A stretch of DNA of 64,000 nucleotides, taken from positions 1 through 64,000 of the forward strand of contig JBDKJP010000072.1 of NCBI GenBank assembly GCA_039796575.1, in the 5' to 3' direction. Position numbers and translations under genes: made by a program. Under the pieces are notes generated by a model, which was not told the origin of the DNA, did not search any database, and was given only the letters and a program-made list of their open reading frames with translations. Source of the stretch: UBA668 sp039796575 (lineage in GTDB: Bacteria; Actinomycetota; Acidimicrobiia; Acidimicrobiales; Ilumatobacteraceae). Shown here one piece after another: positions 18,055-26,279 of the stretch (positions are counted from its first letter, which is position 1; each line of letters starts with the position of its first letter).

Positions 18055-20709
18055 TCACTTCGTCGAGCTGGTGGCGCCGCCGATGACGGCCTGCGCCGCC
18101 GCGAGGCGGGCGATCGGCACGCGGAACGGGCTGCAGCTGACGTAGTCGAGGCCCGCTTCGTAGAACAGCTGGATGCTCTCGGGATCACCACCGTGCTCGC
18201 CGCACACGCCGAGCTTGAGGTTCTTCTTCACCGATCGGCCGCGGGCGGCGCCCATCTTCACGAGCTCGCCCACACCACCGCGGTCGATGGTCTCGAACGG
18301 GTTGCGCTTCAGCAGGCCCTGCTCGAGGTACGCCGGCATCATGCGGCTCTCGACGTCGTCGCGGCTGAAGCCGAACGTCATCTGGGTGAGGTCGTTGGTG
18401 CCGAAGCTGAAGAAGTCGGCCTCCTCGGAGATCTCGTCGGCGCGCAGCGCGGCGCGGGGCGTCTCGATCATGGTGCCGATGGTGACGTGCGGCGGGTTCT
18501 TCAGACCCTTGGTGGCGGCGTCGATCTCGGCCTGCACCCAACCGCGGGCGAGGCCCAGCTCCTCACGGGTGACCGTGAGCGGGATCATCACTTCGACGAT
18601 GGGGTTCTTGCCCTTCTTGCGCAGCGCCGCAGCGGCCTTGAGGAGCGCCTTCACCTGCATCGAGTAGAGGCCCGGCTTCACGACACCGAGACGGACACCG
18701 CGGGTGCCGATCATCGGGTTGTGCTCGGCCCACTCCTCGGCGGCCTTCAGCTCGGCGGTCTCACGCTTGGTGAGGCCCGAGACGGCCTTCTTGATGTGCA
18801 GCTCCTCCACCGACGGCAGGAACTCGTGCAGCGGCGGGTCGAGCAGACGCACCGTGACGGGCAGGCCGTCCATGGCCTCGAGGATCTCCTCGAAGTCGAT
18901 CTGCTGCACGCGGCCCAGCTCGGCCAGCGCCTTCGCCTCGTCGGCGTCGGTGTTGGCGAGGATCATCTCGCGCACCACCGGCAGACGGTCGGGGGCGAGG
19001 AACATGTGCTCGGTGCGGCACAGACCGATGCCCTCGGCGCCGAGCGCACGGGCGTTGGTGGCGTCCTCGCCGGTGTCGGCGTTGGCGCGCACGGCGAGCT
19101 TGCCCTTGCGCACCTGGTCGGCCCACTTGAGGATGGTGTTGAACTCGGCCGGCGGCTCGGCGGCGGCCAGCTTCATCTCGCCCAGCACCACTTCGCCGCT
19201 GGAGCCGTCGAGGCTGATGATGTCGCCTTCCTTGACCACGACGTCGCCGACGGTGAACTGCTTGCCGTCGATCTTCACGGCCTCGGCGCCCACGATGGCG
19301 GGCGTACCCCAACCACGGGCCACCACGGCGGCGTGCGACACGAGGCCGCCGCGGGCGGTGAGGATGCCTTCCGACACCATCATGCCGTGCACGTCCTCGG
19401 GGCTGGTCTCGTTGCGGACCAGGATGACCTTCTCGCCACGCTCGGCGGCGGCATCGGCGTCGTCGGCCGTGAAGTACACCTTGCCGACCGCGGCGCCCGG
19501 CGAGGCCGCGAGGCCCTTCGCGAGCACCTTGCCCTTGCCGGCGAACTGCGGGTGGAGCACCTGATCGAGGTGCTCGCCCGTGACGCGCATGATGGCTTCT
19601 TCCTTGGAGATCTTCCACCGCTGCGCACCCTTGCCGGTGCCCTTGGTCATGTCGACGGCCATCTTCAGCGCGGCCGCACCGGTGCGCTTGCCCACGCGGG
19701 TCTGCAGCATCCAGAGCTTGCCCTGCTCGATGGTGAACTCGGTGTCGCACATGTCCTGGTAGTGACGCTCCAGGCGGGCGAAGATGTCGAGCAGCTCCTT
19801 GTGGATCTCGGGGAAGTGGAGCTTCATGTGGTCGAGGTCTTCGGTGTTGCGGATGCCCGCCACCACGTCCTCGCCCTGCGCGTTGATGAGGAAGTCGCCG
19901 TACGGCTTGTTCTCGCCGGTGGCGGCGTTGCGGGTGAAGCCCACGCCGGTGCCCGAGTTGTCGTCGCGGTTGCCGAACACCATGGCCTGCACGTTGACGG
20001 CGGTGCCGAGGTCGTGGCTGATGCGCTCACGCACGCGGTAGGCGATGGCGCGGGCGCCGTTCCAGCTGGCGAACACGGCCTCGACCGCACCACGGAGCTG
20101 CTCGCGCGGCTTCTGCGGGAACGGCTTCTTCGTGGCCTTCTTCACCACGGCCTGGTACTGCTTGCACAGGTCCTTCAGCACCTTGGCCGACAGGTCGCTG
20201 TCGCTCTTCACACCGGCCTTGGCCTTCGCGGCCTCGAGCGGGTGCTCGAACAGCTCGCCGTCGACGCCCATGACGATGCGGCCGTACATGGCGATGAAGC
20301 GGCGGTAGCTGTCGTACGCGAAGCGCTCGTCGTCGGTGACGTGGGCGAGGCCCTTCACGCTCTCGTCGTTGAGACCGAGGTTGAGGACGGTGTCCATCAT
20401 GCCCGGCATCGAGAACTTGGCGCCCGAACGCACCGACACCAGCAGCGGATCGAACGGGTCGCCGAGCTTGCGGCCCATCTTCTTCTCCAGTGCGAACACC
20501 TGCTGGGCGATCTCCTCGTCGAGCTCGACCGGCCAGCCGTTCTTCATGTACGCACGGCAGGCGTCGGTGCTGATGGTGAAGCCCGGGGGAACCGGCAGCT
20601 TCAGCACGCTGGTCATCTCGGCGAGGTTCGCACCCTTGCCACCCAGGAGGTCCTTGTACTCCATCGGGGGACGGCGGTGCTTGTGGTCGAAGGCGTAGAC
20701 GTATGACAC
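18055..20709 (-). CDS. ppdK: Pyruvate, phosphate dikinase
   Basis: 884 residues, the normal size. It interconverts pyruvate + ATP + phosphate with phosphoenolpyruvate + AMP + pyrophosphate. The nucleotide-binding N-terminal domain starts LLGGKGANLAEM; the phosphohistidine loop is GLVSHAAVVARGWGTPAIVG around residue 440; the PEP-binding TIM barrel ends with the catalytic cysteine in GVCGEHGGDPESIQ and the C-terminal SCSPFRVPIARLAAAQA. GTG 20709 gives the family-typical start (V)SYVYAFDH. Divergent from the M50 protease gene with about 59 bp between starts. Confidence 0.96.
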   Translation of the reverse strand: MSYVYAFDHKHRRPPMEYKDLLGGKGANLAEMTSVLKLPVPPGFTISTDACRAYMKNGWPVELDEEIAQQVFALEKKMGRKLGDPFDPLLVSVRSGAKFSMPGMMDTVLNLGLNDESVKGLAHVTDDERFAYDSYRRFIAMYGRIVMGVDGELFEHPLEAAKAKAGVKSDSDLSAKVLKDLCKQYQAVVKKATKKPFPQKPREQLRGAVEAVFASWNGARAIAYRVRERISHDLGTAVNVQAMVFGNRDDNSGTGVGFTRNAATGENKPYGDFLINAQGEDVVAGIRNTEDLDHMKLHFPEIHKELLDIFARLERHYQDMCDTEFTIEQGKLWMLQTRVGKRTGAAALKMAVDMTKGTGKGAQRWKISKEEAIMRVTGEHLDQVLHPQFAGKGKVLAKGLAASPGAAVGKVYFTADDADAAAERGEKVILVRNETSPEDVHGMMVSEGILTARGGLVSHAAVVARGWGTPAIVGAEAVKIDGKQFTVGDVVVKEGDIISLDGSSGEVVLGEMKLAAAEPPAEFNTILKWADQVRKGKLAVRANADTGEDATNARALGAEGIGLCRTEHMFLAPDRLPVVREMILANTDADEAKALAELGRVQQIDFEEILEAMDGLPVTVRLLDPPLHEFLPSVEELHIKKAVSGLTKRETAELKAAEEWAEHNPMIGTRGVRLGVVKPGLYSMQVKALLKAAAALRKKGKNPIVEVMIPLTVTREELGLARGWVQAEIDAATKGLKNPPHVTIGTMIETPRAALRADEISEEADFFSFGTNDLTQMTFGFSRDDVESRMMPAYLEQGLLKRNPFETIDRGGVGELVKMGAARGRSVKKNLKLGVCGEHGGDPESIQLFYEAGLDYVSCSPFRVPIARLAAAQAVIGGATSSTK

Positions 20710-20768
20710 GAGGTGCAAGTGTACGGCCCGCCGCCGGTCTTGCAGGAGATTCACCCTAGGCTTTGCCC

Positions 20769-21968
20769 GTGCCGCAACGCCGTCCGTCGTTCCAACTGCT
20801 CGGCTTCCCCGTGCACGTCCGGCCGGGTTTCTGGATGTTCATGGTGCTCGTCGTGGTGGCACAGGGACCCCACCTCGGCATCCCGTTCGCGATCTTCCTC
20901 GCGGTGTTCACGCTCATCCACGAGCTGGGCCACGCGTTCGCCGCTCGTAACACCGGGGCGCAGGCCCAGATCGCGCTCGATTTCATGGCCGGCTACGCCG
21001 CCTACACCCCAACGCGCGCACTCTCCCGCGGCGAGCGAGCGCTCATCTCGGTGGCCGGGCCGGGCGTGCAGATCCTCATCGGCGGCATCGCGTACGTCGC
21101 GGTGCGCGGCGGGTTCCAGGCCCCCGAGGCGGGCAACGCGGTGCAGCTCGCCGTGTTCTGGGCCGGACCCGCCATCGGCGCCCTCAACCTCATCCCCGTC
21201 CTGCCGTTCGACGGTGGCCACCTGGCCGAGATCGGGGTCGAGCTGGTCGCGCCCGCACGCGCCCACCGCATCATGCAGTGGTTCACCATCGGCATCACGG
21301 TCGCCGCGATGGTGGCGATGGCGCTCCAACCGACGCTCGTGCGCTGGATCTTCTTCGCGCTCATCCCGTTGCTGTCCGTCGTGGCGTCGATGAACAGCGA
21401 GAAGAACCGGCAGCGCAAGACCGACCACCAGCAGGCCCTCGGCCGGGCCGAGGCGCTCGCCTGGGCCACCGGCGTCGTCGACTTCCCGAAGGGCTCCGTG
21501 CCGTCACCGTGGTTCCGTGCGTGGCAGCAACTGCAGGCCGGCGACCGCAACGCGGCGCTGCACGTGCTGCTGCTCGACCTGGCCGACACCGAGCCCGTGA
21601 ACTGGTGGCCGCCCGACGCCGCTCCCGACGACGCGCTGCGCCAGGTGCTCGACGTGCTGCCGAACCCGATGCCCACCGGCCGCGCCTACAGCTCGTACGT
21701 GCTGTCCGGCGTGCTGCTGCGCCTCGGCCGGTTCGACGACGCCGCGCACTTCGCCGCCGCCGCCTACGGCACCAGCCGCGTCCCGATGCTCGCCGTGCAC
21801 GTCGCGCGTGCGGCTGCTGGGCTCGGCCACCGCACCACCGCACTCAGCTGGCTGCGCACCGCCGCCGCGTCGTCGCCCGAACTGGTGGCCGACGCCGTCG
21901 GCAACGCGAAGGAGTTCCACGCCTACCGCGACGACCCCGAGTTCGCTGCCGCGCTGGCCAACGCCTAG
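20769..21968 (+). CDS. M50-family site-2-protease-like membrane protein
   Basis: About 399 residues. The zinc motif HELGH sits in a membrane helix near residue 57, and the second metal site appears in NLIPVLPFDGG near residue 143; four to five further helices complete the core. No PDZ domain is present. Residues 210-399 form a soluble helical region (HQQALGRAEALAW, LLDLADTEP, DDAAHFAAAAYG) resembling TPR-like repeats, an unusual tail for this family. GTG 20769 or TTG 20763 is the start. The 3' end overlaps the convergent ygfZ-like gene by 4 bp. Confidence 0.82.
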   Translation: MPQRRPSFQLLGFPVHVRPGFWMFMVLVVVAQGPHLGIPFAIFLAVFTLIHELGHAFAARNTGAQAQIALDFMAGYAAYTPTRALSRGERALISVAGPGVQILIGGIAYVAVRGGFQAPEAGNAVQLAVFWAGPAIGALNLIPVLPFDGGHLAEIGVELVAPARAHRIMQWFTIGITVAAMVAMALQPTLVRWIFFALIPLLSVVASMNSEKNRQRKTDHQQALGRAEALAWATGVVDFPKGSVPSPWFRAWQQLQAGDRNAALHVLLLDLADTEPVNWWPPDAAPDDALRQVLDVLPNPMPTGRAYSSYVLSGVLLRLGRFDDAAHFAAAAYGTSRVPMLAVHVARAAAGLGHRTTALSWLRTAAASSPELVADAVGNAKEFHAYRDDPEFAAALANA

Positions 21969-22657
21969 GCGAGCGCCGACCTCGACACGTAGGCCAGCAC
22001 CGCGTCGCCCGCGCTGCTCGTGACGCGGGCGCCCAGCTGCTCGGCCTCGGCAGCGGTCAGCCGGCGCAGCTGGCGCGGTGCGGTGGCAGCCCTGCTGTCC
22101 ATCCGCTCGACCAGTTCCTGCCCCGGGTAGCAGCCCTTCGTGAAGCTGACGGCGACATCGGTGATGCCGGTCTCGGCGGGGATGGTCTCGCCGGGCACGA
22201 TCTCGCTGCCCATCGCCGGCCAGGCGGCGTCGATGCGTGCCGCCAGCAACTGCCCTGCGTCGCCCTCGGGCACCTCGGCCGGGGGCTGCGGCGTCGCGGC
22301 GAGCAGGTCGAACCCGCCGCCCCACGCCACGAGGCCGTCCCCGTTCGCGCCACGCACCGCGGTGCACCGCCAGTCGAGCGGCTCGATGTCGGCCTTCACC
22401 CGGATCTTGAACCGGTTGAGGCGCGCCACCATCGCGTCACCGAAGCCGGCGTCGGTGTCGAGCACGTACGTGTCGTCGGCCGTGCGCCACACACGCAGCA
22501 GCACCTCCACCTTCCCGGTGGGCTGCAGCACGAACGACCACGTGCTCTCCCCCACCTGCAACGGCCGCAGGTCCTGCGACAGCTGCGACTGCAGGTAGGT
22601 GCCGGCGTCGGGACCGACGACCTGCACGACATCGCGGGGGTACTCGCACCAGAACAT
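21965..22657 (-). CDS. ygfZ: YgfZ/GcvT-like folate-binding protein
   Basis: 230 residues starting MFWCEYPRDVVQVVGPDAGTYLQSQLSQDL. The hallmark KGCYPGQELVERM near residue 170 identifies the YgfZ family, which supports iron-sulfur cluster repair and assembly with tetrahydrofolate. The protein is shorter than E. coli YgfZ but keeps both the N-terminal folate-binding half and a partial C-terminal barrel. ATG 22657; longer in-frame sequence upstream is antisense to the next gene. Confidence 0.88.
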   Translation of the reverse strand: MFWCEYPRDVVQVVGPDAGTYLQSQLSQDLRPLQVGESTWSFVLQPTGKVEVLLRVWRTADDTYVLDTDAGFGDAMVARLNRFKIRVKADIEPLDWRCTAVRGANGDGLVAWGGGFDLLAATPQPPAEVPEGDAGQLLAARIDAAWPAMGSEIVPGETIPAETGITDVAVSFTKGCYPGQELVERMDSRAATAPRQLRRLTAAEAEQLGARVTSSAGDAVLAYVSRSALA

Positions 22658-22702
22658 GTCCCCCAGAGTGCCACCGATTCCGGGAAGTGGCACACTGCTG
22701 CC

Positions 22703-23227
22703 ATGCAACTCGACACCACCGCACGCCGCGCCGGAGAAGGGGTGCAGTCGCTGCTGCGTCGCCTCGCGTCGTTGGTCGGGGGTCTCGTGGTGGTCGCCGC
22801 CCTCATCAGCCTCGCCACGTTCGCGACCGGGATGTGGGTGTTCGACAGCAGCGTCACCTGGATCGTCCTGGGCGGCATCATCTGCCTCATCCCGGTCGGC
22901 GCCGCGCTTCTCGGTTGGCTGCTCGTGCACGGCGCGGCGAAGTACACCCCGCGGCTCATCGCCGACATCAGCGCGTTCCTGAAGTCGCGGTCGCCGTCGG
23001 CGCAGGTGCTCATCGACTACGACACCGGCCAGCCCATCGCTGCGTCGGCGAAGAGCTTCAGCGGACTGCAGACCGACCTCGAGACCCGCAAGACCGACCT
23101 GCCCGCGCTCTACATCGGCGTGCGGGCCATCACCAAGGTGCCCGCGCTGGCCGCGGTCACCGTGCTCGGCATGCTCGGCGTCGGCGCCCTCGGCACCATC
23201 CTCCTCATCGGCGGCCTCATCGACTGA
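22703..23227 (+). CDS. Small membrane protein of unknown function
   Basis: 174 residues with three hydrophobic segments: LVGGLVVVAALISLATFATGMW, VTWIVLGGIICLIPVGAALLGWLLV and, at the very end, AAVTVLGMLGVGALGTILLIGGLI. The middle region (about 75-140) is soluble. No family is recognised. The gene ends just before the first paired-palindrome repeat and is convergent with trpE. Confidence 0.6.
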   Translation: MQLDTTARRAGEGVQSLLRRLASLVGGLVVVAALISLATFATGMWVFDSSVTWIVLGGIICLIPVGAALLGWLLVHGAAKYTPRLIADISAFLKSRSPSAQVLIDYDTGQPIAASAKSFSGLQTDLETRKTDLPALYIGVRAITKVPALAAVTVLGMLGVGALGTILLIGGLID

Positions 23228-23274
23228 CCCGCGAACTCGAGTTCGCGGGGATGGCGCGCGAACTCAAGTTCGCG
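23228..23274. repeat. Paired palindromes, family A, copy 1
   Basis: A 22-bp perfect palindrome (23228-23249, core CGCGAACTCGAGTTCGCG) is followed by a second palindrome (23257-23274, CGCGAACT-CA-AGTTCGCG). Centres are 27 bp apart. The unit fills the convergent gap and the second palindrome contains the trpE stop codon (TGA at 23264-23266 on the minus strand). An almost identical unit with the same 27-bp spacing is at 56490-56536. Confidence 0.85.
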
Positions 23275-24784
23275 GGTGGCGGGCGGCGGTCATGCGGCGG
23301 GCGGCGGGGACGGCGGCCATGAGCGCGGCGGCCTTGTTGCGGCACTCGAGGTCCTCGTCGTCGGGCACGCTGTCGGCCACGATGCCGGCGCCGGCCTGGA
23401 ACGACGCACCGTTCGCACCCACGAACATCGTGCGGATGGCGATGGCCGTGTCGAGGTTGCCGCTGAAGTCGACGTAGCCCACGACGCCCGCGTACGGGCC
23501 GCGCTTCACCGGTTCGAGCGAGTCGATGATCTCCATCGCGCGCACCTTCGGCGCACCGCTCACCGTGCCCGCGGGCAACGTGGCGCGCAGCACGTCGATG
23601 GGCGTGCGGCCCTCGAGCAACCCACCGCTCACCTCCGAGGTGAGGTGCATGACGTGGCTGTACTTCTCGAGCGTCATCAACTCGTCGACGCTCACGGTGC
23701 CGAACTTGGCGATGCGACCCACGTCGTTGCGTGCGAGGTCGACGAGCATGATGTGCTCGGCCACCTCCTTCGGGTTCTCCTTCAACTCCCCCGCCATGCG
23801 CCGGTCGTCGTCCTCGGTGCGTCCCCGGCGGCGCGTGCCGGCGATGGGCCGGCTCACCACCTTGCGCCCGAGCACCTGCACCATCGGCTCGGGCGAACTG
23901 CCGGCGATGGTGATGTCGGGGTGGCGGAGGAAGTACATGTACGGGCTCGGGTTCACCTGCCGCAGCACGCGGTAGAAGTCGAACGGGTCGGCCTGCAGAT
24001 CGATGTCGTACCGCTGCGCGAGCACCACCTGGAAGATGTCGCCGGCGAGGATGTGCTCCTTCGCCGCCTCCACCGCGCGCTGGTACATGCCGTCGGCCAT
24101 CGTGCTGCGCACGTCGGGCGGCGCCTCACCCCGCTCGGGCGGCTCGACCGCCGGGGTGGCCAGCGGCACCGAGAGCTTCGCCGCCGCGGCGAGCACGCGC
24201 TCGATGGCGGCCTCGTACTCGCGGTCGACGCCTTCGGTGTCCATGTGTAGCACGGGCACGCTCTCGATGAGGTACATCCGCTGCCGCCAGTGGTCGAACG
24301 CAGCGAGCGAGCCGATGATGCTCATCACCGCGTCGGGCATGCCGCGGTCGTCGTTCGGCACGTCGGGCAGGTGCTCCACCTCGCGCACGACGTCGTAGCC
24401 GAGGTAGCCCATCACGCCACCCTGCAACGGGGGAAGGTCGGGCATGATGGGCGCCTTGTACGCGGCCAGCACGGCGTCGAGCACGGCGAGCATGCCCTGG
24501 TCGTACGGGATGTCGGCGCTGAGGTGCTGGCCGTGCTTGGTGACGGTGCCGTTCCGCAGCTCGAACGTGGCCACCGGGTCGTGACCGACGAAGCTGAACC
24601 GGCTCCACCGTTCACCGTGCTCGACCGACTCGAGCAGGAAGCCGTCGCCCTCGCCCACCAGCTTCAGGTAGGCCGACACCGGGGTCTCGAGGTCGGCGAG
24701 CAGCTCGGCCCACACGGGCACGACGGTGTGCTCCGCGGCGAGGGCGTGGAACTCGTCGCGGCTCGGCCGGATGCGCAGGCTCAC
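23264..24784 (-). CDS. trpE: Anthranilate synthase component I
   Basis: 506 residues. It makes anthranilate from chorismate with an ammonia-supplying partner. The tryptophan feedback site (FLLESVEHGERWSRFSF, PSPYMYFL) and chorismate-site motifs (AGSSPEPMV, PIAGTRRRG, RNDVGRIAKFG, PAGTVSGAPKVRAMEIID, GAGIVADSVPDDE) are intact. The start overlaps the hisI stop by 4 bp. No trpG is next to it. Its last codons lie within a family-A palindrome. Confidence 0.96.
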   Translation of the reverse strand: MSLRIRPSRDEFHALAAEHTVVPVWAELLADLETPVSAYLKLVGEGDGFLLESVEHGERWSRFSFVGHDPVATFELRNGTVTKHGQHLSADIPYDQGMLAVLDAVLAAYKAPIMPDLPPLQGGVMGYLGYDVVREVEHLPDVPNDDRGMPDAVMSIIGSLAAFDHWRQRMYLIESVPVLHMDTEGVDREYEAAIERVLAAAAKLSVPLATPAVEPPERGEAPPDVRSTMADGMYQRAVEAAKEHILAGDIFQVVLAQRYDIDLQADPFDFYRVLRQVNPSPYMYFLRHPDITIAGSSPEPMVQVLGRKVVSRPIAGTRRRGRTEDDDRRMAGELKENPKEVAEHIMLVDLARNDVGRIAKFGTVSVDELMTLEKYSHVMHLTSEVSGGLLEGRTPIDVLRATLPAGTVSGAPKVRAMEIIDSLEPVKRGPYAGVVGYVDFSGNLDTAIAIRTMFVGANGASFQAGAGIVADSVPDDEDLECRNKAAALMAAVPAARRMTAARHPRT

Positions 24785-25152
24785 TGGCCGTCACCGAAGG
24801 CGCGGTAGAAGCACGAGTACTCGCCGGTGTGGCAGGCACCCTTGCCCTCCTGCTCGACGAGGAACAGCAATGTGTCGCCGTCGCAGTCGTAGTACGCCTT
24901 GCGCACGAACTGGCGGTCGCCGCTGGTGTCGCCCTTGCGCCACACCTCCTGCCGGCTGCGGCTCCAGTAGACCATGCGCCCTTCGTCGAGCGTCATCTGC
25001 AACGTCTCGGCGTTCATCCAGGCCATCATCAGCACGGTGCGCGTCTCGATGTCCTGGGCGATGCACGGCACGAGGCCGTTGGCGTCGTACTTCACGGTGG
25101 CCAGCTGGTCGGCGGTGGCGTGGATGGCGACGGCGTCGGGCATGGTGGCCAT
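24781..25152 (-). CDS. hisI: Phosphoribosyl-AMP cyclohydrolase
   Basis: 123 residues, single-domain HisI (no HisE fusion). Motifs VLMMAWMNAETLQMTLDEGRMVYWSRSRQEVWRKGDTSG and YYDCDGDTLLFLVEQEGKGACHTG give the Zn-binding cysteines and Mg-binding aspartates. It opens the ring of PR-AMP, the third step of histidine synthesis. It is separate from the hisCBHAF block 4 kb away and is coupled to trpE through an ATGA overlap. ATG 25152 or 25143. Confidence 0.95.
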   Translation of the reverse strand: MATMPDAVAIHATADQLATVKYDANGLVPCIAQDIETRTVLMMAWMNAETLQMTLDEGRMVYWSRSRQEVWRKGDTSGDRQFVRKAYYDCDGDTLLFLVEQEGKGACHTGEYSCFYRAFGDGQ

Positions 25153-25178
25153 GCTAGGAGAACCGACCCGCTGCGACC

Positions 25179-25505
25179 TCAGAGATAGAGGCCGGTGTGC
25201 TGTTCGATGCGCGACGCGGCGACGGCGTGGATGTCGCGCTCGCGCAACATGATGTAGTCGGTGCCACCGACCTCGACCTCGTAGCGGTCCTCGGGGCTGA
25301 ACAGCACGCGGTCGCCCACTTCCGCGGAGCGCACGTTCTGGCCGAGCGCCACCACCTCGGCCCACACGAGGCGCTTCGACAGCTGCGCCGTGGCCGGGAT
25401 GAGGATGCCGCCGGTCGAACGACGCTCGCCGTCCTTCTCGGGGATGCGCACCAACACCCGGTCGTTGAGCATCTTGATGGGCAGCTTCTCGTCGTCGAGG
25501 GGCAC
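25179..25505 (-). CDS. GroES-like co-chaperonin
   Basis: 108 residues. The Cpn10 fold is apparent from LNDRVLVRIPEKDGERRSTGGILIPATAQLSKRLVWAEVVALGQNVRSAEVGDRVLFSPEDRYEVEVGGTDYIMLRERDI, with the mobile loop in the STGGILIP region. It departs from standard GroES in several core positions and no groEL is adjacent, so it may be a second, specialised copy. GTG 25505 is chosen; ATG 25472 is possible. It precedes hisI by 26 bp and is divergent from a lipoprotein gene. Confidence 0.82.
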   Translation of the reverse strand: MPLDDEKLPIKMLNDRVLVRIPEKDGERRSTGGILIPATAQLSKRLVWAEVVALGQNVRSAEVGDRVLFSPEDRYEVEVGGTDYIMLRERDIHAVAASRIEQHTGLYL

Positions 25506-25583
25506 GGGCGGCAGGGTACCGTCCCTCACGTCGGGCACCCAACGCGCCGATACTTGGGTGCTCCCCGCCGAAAGGAACCCTCT

Positions 25584-26135
25584 GTGCGCCGTCCCCTCGT
25601 GGTCCGAATCCTCGCTCTCAGTGCCGTCGTGGCACTGACCGTCGCGTGCAGCGGGGGTGGCGACGGCGACGCGTCCGACTCGTCGGGCATCACGGGCAGC
25701 ACCGTCGGCCAGAGCAGCACCACGGTGTCGACCACCATCGCGCCCACCACCACGTTCATCCCCGACTGCTCGATCATGCCGAGCGCCGCCGATCTGTCGG
25801 CGTTGGTCGGCGTGCCGATCGCCGACGGCTACGTCACCGGTGCCGGCACGTGCCAGTTCCCCGGGCTCAACGACCAGTCGAAGTACCTCACCCTGGCGAA
25901 GCTCACCGACGCCGGCGACCAGGCGGCGTGGGCCGACCTGCAGGCCTCGCTCGGCACGCCCGTCCCGTTCGACGACCCCGCACTGCCCGGCGCGTTGCTC
26001 GGCGCCGACTCCACGCTCTACATCGTCAGCAACGGCGCCACCTACACCGTGCTCACGTTGGTCAGCGGTGCGAGCGCGGCCGAGCAGGTGCGCCTGTCGG
26101 CCGCCGTGCTGAAGGCCTGGCTCGCCACCCCCTGA
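25584..26135 (+). CDS. Putative lipoprotein
   Basis: 183 residues. A typical signal peptide (RRPLVVRILALSAVVALTVAC) ends in a lipobox with the modified cysteine before SGGGDGD. A Ser/Thr linker follows (STVGQSSTTVSTTIAPTTT), then a domain of about 120 residues (IPDCSIMPSAADLSALVGVPIADGYVTGAGTCQFP) resembling DUF3558-like actinobacterial lipoproteins; two cysteines could form a disulfide. GTG 25584 with GAAAGGAACC upstream. Role unknown. Confidence 0.8.
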   Translation: MRRPLVVRILALSAVVALTVACSGGGDGDASDSSGITGSTVGQSSTTVSTTIAPTTTFIPDCSIMPSAADLSALVGVPIADGYVTGAGTCQFPGLNDQSKYLTLAKLTDAGDQAAWADLQASLGTPVPFDDPALPGALLGADSTLYIVSNGATYTVLTLVSGASAAEQVRLSAAVLKAWLATP

Positions 26136-26169
26136 CCGGGCGCGGCGCTGCGATCGCAACGGCGTGTTC

Positions 26170-26260
26170 CGGACCCACGGGTCCGCAACACGCCACTCCT
26201 GGCTCACTTCGGACCCGTGGGTCCGTAGTGAGTCGGAAATGGCACGAAACGGACCCGACC
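26170..26260 (-). repeat. Palindrome array, family B, copy 1
   Basis: Two palindromes, CGGACCCACGGGTCCG (26170-26185) and CGGACCCGTGGGTCCG (26210-26225), lie 40 bp apart centre to centre; a half site CGGACCCG follows at 26250. The second extends to a 30-bp imperfect hairpin (26203-26232). Read on the minus strand, this aligns without gaps over 91 bp to 53510-53600 with 70 identities by my count. It sits between convergent genes (stops at 26135 and 26280). Confidence 0.85.
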
Positions 26261-26279
26261 CAAAGGCGGCGGGCGAGGG

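Noticed and set aside
16294..20706. A 1470-codon open frame on the plus strand
   Set aside because: It is antisense to terC, the AIM24-like gene and ppdK, all of which have clear domains. Its composition (H, R, V, E-rich) is the typical shadow of high-GC coding sequence.
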